A DNA stretch of 10,205 nt from CAVZVW01 sp963778845 (lineage in GTDB: Bacteria > Actinomycetota > Actinomycetes > Actinomycetales > Kineosporiaceae), in NCBI GenBank assembly GCA_963778845.1, contig CAVZVW010000006.1, positions 1 to 10,205 on the forward strand. Reading direction: 5' to 3'. Within the stretch, counting starts at the first letter, position 1. Each line of letters starts with the position of its first letter. Below the pieces are notes generated by a model. It saw only the letters and a program-made list of their open reading frames with translations, did no database searches and had not been told where the DNA came from. The translations under genes were made by a program, and so were the position numbers. This document shows, piece by piece, positions 1-4,597 of this stretch.

Positions 1-49
1 CTGCCTTGGCGGCCCGCTCGGTGGCTGGCCCACCAGGTTCCGACCCCAC
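1..49 (-). CDS. Possible 5' end of a leftward gene, truncated by the window edge
   Basis: Read on the minus strand from GTG at 49-47, the frame is open to the edge and gives about 16 residues beginning VGSEPGGPATERAAKA. A TAGGTT hexamer (57-62, minus strand) lies 7 bases upstream of this GTG, the same spacing as before dapA and ftsK here, which would suit a leaderless transcript. No family can be recognised from so few residues. If real, the gene is divergent from the reductase at 184, and a regulator or oxygenase partner would be a reasonable guess, but nothing in the sequence shows that. Confidence 0.3.
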   Translation of the reverse strand, partial: MGSEPGGPATERAAKA

Positions 50-56
50 GATCGCC

Positions 57-62
57 AACCTA
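57..62 (-). promoter_or_regulatory. Candidate -10 box (TAGGTT) for the left-edge gene
   Basis: On the minus strand TAGGTT fits the TANNNT consensus of actinobacterial housekeeping -10 elements and ends 7 bases before the candidate GTG at 49. No convincing -35 is visible. The call rests on spacing alone. Confidence 0.25.
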
Positions 63-78
63 AGACATGGTCGAGCGG

Positions 79-101
79 CATCCGGACCGCCGTTCCGGAT
101 G
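79..101. promoter_or_regulatory. Perfect 8-bp inverted repeat, possible operator or hairpin
   Basis: CATCCGGA (79-86) and TCCGGATG (94-101) are exact reverse complements separated by 7 bases (87-93). The dyad lies between the divergent starts at 49 and 184, where a regulator binding site would be expected. It could equally form a small RNA hairpin in the leader. The whole of 50-183 holds no gene I can support; this dyad and the hairpin at 156-182 are its main structures. Confidence 0.4.
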
Positions 102-155
102 GAAGAACGTCGGCCGGCGGGCTGTCCCCCGGAGCGGAACAGCGCGTTGAGGGGA

Positions 156-182
156 CCGGCCAGGCCCCCCGAGCCTGGCCGG
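156..182 (+). promoter_or_regulatory. Perfect 10-bp hairpin ending one base before the reductase ATG
   Basis: CCGGCCAGGC (156-165) pairs perfectly with GCCTGGCCGG (173-182) around a 7-base loop (166-172). The ATG begins at 184, so the stem fills the position where a ribosome binding site would normally lie. The only purine-rich candidate, GAGGGG at 149-154, is on the far side of the stem. No U-tract follows, so it is not a classical intrinsic terminator. It may limit translation initiation, act as a protein-binding site, or mark a wrongly chosen start. Confidence 0.5.
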
Positions 183-183
183 C

Positions 184-1126
184 ATGACCACGCGACTGCA
201 GGTGCGCTCGATGTGTCTCGAGGCGGACGGCGTGCTCGGGCTCGAGCTGGTCCACCCGGACGGCGCCGAGCTCGACCCCTGGCAGCCGGGGGCGCACATC
301 GACCTGGTCCTCGGCGAAGGGCTGGTCCGGCAGTACTCGCTGTGCGGCGACCCTGCCGACCGGCGCGCCTACCGGGTCGCGGTGCTGCGCGAGCCGGACG
401 GCCGGGGCGGGTCGGCCTGGGTGCACCGCCGGATGCGTCCGGGCGACCTGGTCGAGCTCCGCGGCCTGCGCAACCACTTCGCGCTCGCGGACGCCGAGCG
501 CTACCTGTTCGTGGCCGGCGGCATCGGCATCACGGCACTGCTGCCGATGGTCGAGGAGCTGGCCGCCGCCGGTCGGGCCTACGAGGTCGTCTACTGCGGC
601 CGGTCGCGGGCGGCGCTGGCGTTCCTCGACCGGCTGGCGGTGCACGGTGACCAGGTGCGGGTCGCCGTGTCGGACGAGGGGGGGGCGCGTCGACCTTGCC
701 GGCGTCGTCGGGCCCTACCGGCCGGGCACGGCCGTGTACTGCTGCGGACCCGAACGCATGATCGCGGCCGTCGAGGCGGCGTGCACGCGGTGGCCGGCCG
801 ACGCGCTCCGCACGGAACGGTTCGCGGCGCCGGCGCCGACCGTCCTGGACCCGGACGCCGAGAGTGGGTTCGAGGTGTTCCTGGCTCGGACCGGCACCAG
901 CGTCCAGGTGGACTGCGGCACCAGTGTCCTGGACGCGGTGCTGGCGGCCGGCGTCGACGTGCTGACCGACTGCCGCGAGGGGATCTGCGCCTCCTGCCAG
1001 ACCCCGGTCCTCGAAGGGACCGTGGAGCACCGGGACTTCGTGCTCACCGAGCGGGAGCGCGCGACGAACGCGGTGATGATGCTGTGCGTCTCGCGGGCGA
1101 GCTGCCCCCTGGTACTCGACCTGTGA
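184..1126 (+). CDS. PDR/VanB-type ferredoxin reductase (flavin, NAD, C-terminal 2Fe-2S), frameshifted
   Basis: This resembles the reductase component of two-part Rieske oxygenases: electrons pass from NAD(P)H through a flavin to a plant-type 2Fe-2S centre and on to an oxygenase. Seen in the sequence: flavin-binding RQYSL at residues 49-53, nucleotide-binding GGIGIT at 112-117, CCGPERM after the frameshift, and a C-terminal cluster motif C-x4-C-x2-C-x29-C with Cys codons at 971, 986, 995 and 1085. The first part reads in the frame of 184; from the G run at 678-685 the protein continues in the frame of 647 and stops at 1126. Removing one G gives one continuous product of about 313 residues, the usual family length. 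As supplied, the first frame reads on into arginine-rich nonsense. The ATG at 184 fits the family's N-terminus, but a hairpin sits directly before it. No oxygenase gene is in the window, so the substrate is unknown. Confidence 0.85.
678..685 (+). other. Run of eight G at the reductase frameshift
   Basis: The eight-G run joins the two halves of the reductase frame. Seven G would read D-E-G-G-R-V-D-L in frame, linking the nucleotide-binding half to the 2Fe-2S half. The extra base may be a homopolymer sequencing error, a true inactivating mutation, or slippage at a contingency tract. Confidence 0.8.
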
Positions 1127-1132
1127 CCACGC

Positions 1133-1561
1133 TCAGGCGAGCAGGAACACCAGGTGGTCGCCGTCCTCGCCGTCCGGCACGAAGCCGCAGTGGGCCAGCA
1201 CGCGTCGAGAGCCGACGTTGCCGGGCACGACGAACCCGCGCAGCGGGCGCTCGGATACCTGCTCCACGAACAACCGCAACGCCTCGGTGGCGATGCCGCG
1301 CCCCCAGTACTGCCGGCCGATCCAGTAGCCCACCTCGCGCGCCTGCGGGGGGCCGAAGCACACGAGGCTGCCGACGACCGCGCCGTCGAGCACGACCGTG
1401 CTCTTGACGACCGTCGCGTCGGCCAGCACCCCGGTCCAGTGCGAGAAGTAGGTCGGCCGGTCACGGCTCGGGAAGCCGGCCATCGCGGCGGCGTCCGGGT
1501 CGGCCTGGAAGGCGTACAGCGTCTCGAGGTCGGCCTGTGCCGTCGGGCGCAGCTCGAGCAC
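1133..1561 (-). CDS. GNAT family N-acetyltransferase (RimJ/RimL-like)
   Basis: An acetyl-CoA-dependent acetyltransferase of unknown substrate, about 142 residues from GTG 1561. The acetyl-CoA loop is seen as REVGYWIGRQYWGRGIATEA at residues 75-94, with Q/R-x-x-G-x-G/A spacing in QYWGRGI. The family's C-terminal motif follows as PGNVGSRRVLAHCGF at 113-127. I chose GTG 1561 because it begins two bases after the upstream gene's TGA (1566-1564), and the protein then starts LELRPTAQADL, as typical members do. An in-frame ATG at 1606 would add 15 Ala/Pro-rich residues and a 43-bp overlap, with a purine stretch too close to serve as a ribosome site. It is the last gene of the minus-strand operon and converges on the reductase with only six bases between the two stops. 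Confidence 0.85.
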   Translation of the reverse strand: MLELRPTAQADLETLYAFQADPDAAAMAGFPSRDRPTYFSHWTGVLADATVVKSTVVLDGAVVGSLVCFGPPQAREVGYWIGRQYWGRGIATEALRLFVEQVSERPLRGFVVPGNVGSRRVLAHCGFVPDGEDGDHLVFLLA

Positions 1562-1563
1562 GC

Positions 1564-2148
1564 TCAGCCACCCGGCTGGGGGCGCCGGCGGTTCTGCTCG
1601 AGCCATCCCTCGACCGCCGACGACGCCATGTCATAGGCCTCGGCCCGGCCGAGGAAGTCGGCCGAGCGGTCGGCGAGCGGAGTCTCGACGTCGGTCCCGT
1701 CGGCCAGCACCAGGAACACCGCATGCCCGGTCACGCGCAGCCGCGTGCCGAAGAGCCTGGTGGGGCCGGGCACCGAGCGGACGTCGGCGATCGCCGTCCA
1801 CGACCACACCCTCGTCGACAGCGGGCGCACCACGCGCACGCCGGTGTCGGTCACCCACACCCCGGACAGGTAGGCGCGGATCGCCGCGATGACGAGCACT
1901 CCGTAGACGAGGCCGGCGATGACGATGCGCAGGGCCAGCTCGGGGATGGCGGCCGACTGGTAGACCGCGAGCAGCGAGACGACCGTGGCGTACATCAGCA
2001 GGGTCAGCAAGAACAGGCAGGCGGCGACCCGGAACGGTCCCGGTCGGTACGGGCGCAGCCAGCGCGTCTGCCGGTACGCCTCGTCCAGCGGCCCGGGCTC
2101 CTTCTCCGGCCAGAACTGGTACTTGGGCACCCGCCTAGGATCCCTCAT
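1564..2148 (-). CDS. Membrane protein with two helices and a PH-like C-terminal domain, unknown function
   Basis: A 194-residue protein. The N-terminal ~38 residues are polar and Pro/Arg-rich. Hydrophobic stretches at about 40-62 and 70-92 look like a transmembrane hairpin. The rest, from GVWVTDTGVRVV (97-108) through WSWTAIADVRSV, resembles the short beta-rich PH-like domain found in many actinobacterial membrane proteins of unknown role. Inference: both ends face the cytoplasm with the domain at the membrane. The ATG at 2148 overlaps the azlD stop by ATGA, so translation is probably coupled; its own ribosome site is weak. Being cotranscribed with azlCD could mean a link to export, but this small domain occurs in many settings, so I assign no function. 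Confidence 0.8.
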   Translation of the reverse strand: MRDPRRVPKYQFWPEKEPGPLDEAYRQTRWLRPYRPGPFRVAACLFLLTLLMYATVVSLLAVYQSAAIPELALRIVIAGLVYGVLVIAAIRAYLSGVWVTDTGVRVVRPLSTRVWSWTAIADVRSVPGPTRLFGTRLRVTGHAVFLVLADGTDVETPLADRSADFLGRAEAYDMASSAVEGWLEQNRRRPQPGG

Positions 2149-2447
2149 CCGAGCGCCCGCAGCGTCGCTGCGACGAGGGCGGCTCCCACCACGACGACGA
2201 TGAACGGCGCCCGGAGCAGCAGGGCGACGACTGCGAACGCCACCCCGGCCGCCCTGGCGTCGACGACGAGCGACCGGCCGGCGCCGAAGGTCTGCACGGC
2301 GGTGAGGGCGGCCAGCAGCGCGACCGGGAGCAGCAGCGTGACCGCGCGCACGCGTGGCGAGGCCAACAGCCGCTCGGGCACCGACAGCCCCGCCAGCTTG
2401 AGCGCGTAGCAGCCGGCCGCGGTCACCAGCACCGCCGCCCAGATCAC
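2145..2447 (-). CDS. azlD: AzlD family protein, small subunit of branched-chain amino-acid exporter
   Basis: About 100 residues, almost entirely hydrophobic, with three to four membrane segments; the usual AzlD size. The stretch PERLLASPRVRAVTLLLPVA, followed by LLAALTAVQTF, is typical of the family. AzlD pairs with AzlC in the inner membrane; the pair (BrnFE in Corynebacterium) exports branched-chain amino acids and some analogues. I chose GTG 2447 because GGGGA lies six bases upstream on the minus strand and it starts 13 bases after the azlC stop; an upstream ATG at 2585 would only read azlC in the wrong frame. The stop overlaps the next gene's start by ATGA. The substrate here is inferred from family membership. 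Confidence 0.88.
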   Translation of the reverse strand: MIWAAVLVTAAGCYALKLAGLSVPERLLASPRVRAVTLLLPVALLAALTAVQTFGAGRSLVVDARAAGVAFAVVALLLRAPFIVVVVGAALVAATLRALG

Positions 2448-2460
2448 CAGTCGTCCCCGG

Positions 2461-3186
2461 TCACGAGGCGTCCAGCGCGGACGACGGCCGGGCCAGGCCG
2501 ACGGCCACCGCCACCAGGCCGGCGACGAGCACCGGGATGCCGGGGGACAGCACCGGGGTGAGGGCCAGGGCCACGACCGCGGCACCGATCGCGACGGCGC
2601 GGGTGGTGCTCGACCCCAGCCGAGGCCAGAGCAGACCCAGGAAGGCCGCCGGCACTGCCGCGTCCAACCCGAACCGGTTCGGGTTGCCGAGCGCGGACGC
2701 GCCCAGCGCCCCGACCACCGTGGCGATGTTCCACAGGATGAAGACGGCCAGGCCGGTCGCCCAGAACGCGAGCCGCGCAGCCCGCTCGCGAGGCTGGGCG
2801 ATGGTCATCGCCGTCGTCTCGTCGATGACCAGGTGAGCGGCGAACAGCCGGCGAACCCCGGAGACCTGCAGGGTCGGCGCCAGCCGCAGGCCGTACAGCG
2901 CGTTGCGGAAGCCGAGCATCAGGGCCGTCGCGACACCAGACGCGGCCGCGCCGCCGGCTCCGAGGACCCCGACCAGTGCGAACTGCGAGCCGCCGGTGAA
3001 CGCCAGCACCGACAGGGTGCACGTCTGCGCCACGGACAGCCCGCTGGTCGTCCCGAGCGCGCCGTACGCGACGCCGTACGTGCCGACCGCGACCCCGACC
3101 GCGGACGCGTCGCGCACGACCTCGCGACGCAGCCGGGTCCAGTCGTGCCCGTCCGGGGCGGTGCCGGGGGTGGCCGGCTCCGTCAT
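2461..3186 (-). CDS. azlC: AzlC family protein, large subunit of branched-chain amino-acid exporter
   Basis: A 241-residue integral membrane protein, normal AzlC length. Family motifs seen: FTGGSQFA at 63-70, GFRNALYGL at 92-100 and the acidic IDETTA at 121-126, with further hydrophobic segments to about residue 232. A polar N-terminal extension of about 25 residues precedes the first helix. AzlC and AzlD together form the exporter known as BrnFE in Corynebacterium and AzlCD in Bacillus, where it affects leucine-analogue resistance. The ATG at 3186 overlaps the DUF2461 stop by ATGA and has no clear ribosome site of its own, so coupling from the upstream gene is likely. No Lrp-type regulator, the common partner of brnFE, is next to it here. 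Confidence 0.92.
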   Translation of the reverse strand: MTEPATPGTAPDGHDWTRLRREVVRDASAVGVAVGTYGVAYGALGTTSGLSVAQTCTLSVLAFTGGSQFALVGVLGAGGAAASGVATALMLGFRNALYGLRLAPTLQVSGVRRLFAAHLVIDETTAMTIAQPRERAARLAFWATGLAVFILWNIATVVGALGASALGNPNRFGLDAAVPAAFLGLLWPRLGSSTTRAVAIGAAVVALALTPVLSPGIPVLVAGLVAVAVGLARPSSALDAS

Positions 3187-3836
3187 GGGCGGTGCCGCTG
3201 CGGGTCGCCCGGCCCGACATTGGCGGTCAGCCACTCCACGAGAGGGCTCATCGCGAGCCAGGCGTCGCGGACCTTGCGGGCGGCGGACGGCTTGCTCATC
3301 CAGGCCTGCGGCTGCCAGGAACGGCCGGCGACGACCGACCGGTGCCTGAGCAGCTCGATCCGCGGGTGGTCCGGGTCGATCCCGCGCGGGCGGGTCTTGA
3401 GCACGTCCCCGCCGATCTCGAACCCCGCCGCGGCCACCTTGCCCACGATCTGCTCCAGCTCGGCGCCGCCCGGGCCCGCCACGACGTCCCGGTACCGGGC
3501 CACCTGCGGGCCGGCCGGGTCGTACCAGCCGCCGGCCACCCGCAGGCCCGCGGCGCTGAGCTGCACGTAGTAGCCCACCGCGTCGGCGGTCTCGACGAAG
3601 GCGCCCTGGTGGTCCTTGTAGGGGCGCTTGTCCTTGGCGAACCGGACGTCCCGGTAGGGGCGGAAGAGGGCGCCGGTCCCGAACTCCGGCTTGAGCTCGG
3701 CCAGCAGCTCGGTCAGCGGCTCGCGGACGCACTCGTCGTAGACCGGCTTGTGCGCGGTCCAGTAGGTCTTGGAGTTGTCCGCCTCGAGGCCGTCGTAGAA
3801 GTCGAAGGCCTCGGCCGGGATCCCGCGGAACGTCAT
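3183..3836 (-). CDS. DUF2461 (TIGR02453-type) family protein, unknown function
   Basis: A 217-residue soluble protein. Two hallmark stretches of DUF2461 are visible: the N-terminal FDFYDGLEADNSKTYWTAHK at 11-30, matching the family's NN-x-x-W/Y-F pattern, and FRPYRDVRFAKDKRPYKDHQ at 58-77. The length fits the family and no signal peptide or membrane segment is seen. The biochemical role of the family is not established, and I infer none. The gene has the strongest ribosome binding site of the cluster (AGGAGG, 3844-3849 minus strand, 7 bases before ATG) although it overlaps the upstream GNAT stop by ATGA; it may therefore be the best translated member of the operon. Its C-terminus is basic and Pro/His-rich. 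Confidence 0.9.
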   Translation of the reverse strand: MTFRGIPAEAFDFYDGLEADNSKTYWTAHKPVYDECVREPLTELLAELKPEFGTGALFRPYRDVRFAKDKRPYKDHQGAFVETADAVGYYVQLSAAGLRVAGGWYDPAGPQVARYRDVVAGPGGAELEQIVGKVAAAGFEIGGDVLKTRPRGIDPDHPRIELLRHRSVVAGRSWQPQAWMSKPSAARKVRDAWLAMSPLVEWLTANVGPGDPQRHRP

Positions 3837-4432
3837 CGTGCGCCCTCCTGCTCGTCCCGGTTCGCCGGGGAGTCGGTCGGTCCGGTGAGGTCGGTGTGCC
3901 AGCGGGCCTGGTCGACGAGCACCGCGCCGTCGCCGTCCAGGTCGAGCCGACGGGTCGCCCCGTCGCGAGCCCAGCCGGTGGAGCCCGCCAGGGTGCCGCC
4001 GGCCGTGTCCGCGTCGTCCAGCCAGAGGACCGCCCGGACGAACCCGTCGCCACGCAGGTGGTCCACCGCGGCCGCCAGCAGCCGCGACCCGTGCCCTGCC
4101 CGACGGCGCGCGGGGGCGACCAGCAGGACCAGCAGCTCGCCGACGACGGCCGGGTTCAGCCCCTCATCGTCCTCAGCCGGCCCGACGGCTGCGAGCCCGA
4201 CGAGCTCGGGGCCGGCCATCGCGACCAGCACGTGGTAGCGCCGGCCGGGTGGCTCGGTGATCGACAGCCGCCACCGGTCGACGATCTCGTCGCGGCCGGC
4301 GGCCATCGCGGTCAGCGCCTGGTCGGGGACGACGCCGGCGTACCCGGCTCGCCAGCTGTCCAGCTGGATGGCGGCCAGCGCCGGCGCGTCCAGGCTCAGC
4401 GCCGGTCGGACACTGACGTCTGCGGTGGCCAC
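3833..4432 (-). CDS. GNAT family N-acetyltransferase, first gene of the minus-strand operon
   Basis: A 199-residue acetyl-CoA-dependent acetyltransferase. The N-terminal SWRAGYAGVVPDQAL (26-40) is a pattern common in GNAT proteins of this type, and the acetyl-CoA loop is VAPARRRAGHGSRLL at 105-119 with R-R-x-G-x-G. The usual closing motif (N-x-x-x-x-x-F/Y-Y-x-x-G-F) is weak: LWLDDADTAGGTLAGSTGWA at 136-155 occupies its place without the tyrosine, so catalysis may differ. The last ~20 residues are polar and probably disordered. GTG 4432 is chosen as start; a TAGCGT hexamer lies 8 bases upstream on the minus strand, suggesting a leaderless or near-leaderless mRNA. It overlaps DUF2461 by ATGA. 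The substrate is unknown. Confidence 0.87.
   Translation of the reverse strand: MATADVSVRPALSLDAPALAAIQLDSWRAGYAGVVPDQALTAMAAGRDEIVDRWRLSITEPPGRRYHVLVAMAGPELVGLAAVGPAEDDEGLNPAVVGELLVLLVAPARRRAGHGSRLLAAAVDHLRGDGFVRAVLWLDDADTAGGTLAGSTGWARDGATRRLDLDGDGAVLVDQARWHTDLTGPTDSPANRDEQEGAR
3844..3849 (-). promoter_or_regulatory. Strong ribosome binding site (AGGAGG) for the DUF2461 gene
   Basis: On the minus strand AGGAGG ends 7 bases before the ATG at 3836. It lies inside the end of the preceding GNAT gene and fixes the DUF2461 start. It is the only full consensus site in the six-gene cluster. Confidence 0.8.
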
Positions 4433-4440
4433 GAGTCGGG

Positions 4441-4446
4441 ACGCTA
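4441..4446 (-). promoter_or_regulatory. Candidate -10 box (TAGCGT) for the six-gene minus-strand operon
   Basis: TAGCGT on the minus strand fits TANNNT and ends 8 bases before GTG 4432, where transcription could start at or next to the first codon. No Shine-Dalgarno precedes that GTG, consistent with a leaderless message. No good -35 is seen. Confidence 0.35.
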
Positions 4447-4554
4447 TCCGGGTGACCGGAGCGGCGAGGCGGGGAGGCCGGGTCTGGCGACGACCCGAGC
4501 GCGACCGTGCACACGCCCGGCGCGTCCGCCGCGTCCACAGTCAGGCCCCCGCAC

Positions 4555-4560
4555 TACGCT
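4555..4560 (+). promoter_or_regulatory. Candidate -10 box (TACGCT) for thyX
   Basis: TACGCT in the divergent intergenic region fits TANNNT and lies 37 bases before the GTG start, leaving room for the ribosome site at 4584-4589. A poor -35 candidate, GTCCAC at 4533-4538, is 16 bases upstream. Apart from these promoter candidates I see nothing in 4433-4597. Confidence 0.3.
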
Positions 4561-4583
4561 GGCCCGACCCTCGAGCCCTCCGG

Positions 4584-4589
4584 AAGGAG
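4584..4589 (+). promoter_or_regulatory. Ribosome binding site (AAGGAG) that fixes the thyX start
   Basis: AAGGAG sits 8 bases before GTG 4598, ideal spacing. It decides the start over the many upstream in-frame codons, because that frame stays open far upstream only by GC bias. Confidence 0.8.
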
Positions 4590-4597
4590 CCCGCCCC

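Noticed and set aside
121..143. GCTGT/ACAGC inverted repeat in the reductase leader
   Set aside because: Only five base pairs match with a long loop and imperfect extension, too weak to call beside the two better repeats nearby.
1537..2409. Plus-strand open frame of 290 codons opposite the PH-like protein and azlD
   Set aside because: The translation is His/Arg/Gln-rich and lacks motifs, while the opposite strand encodes clear membrane proteins with coupled starts.
3896..4597. In-frame upstream extension of thyX
   Set aside because: The frame is open only through GC bias and runs across the GNAT gene on the other strand. ThyX homology and the AAGGAG site support GTG 4598.
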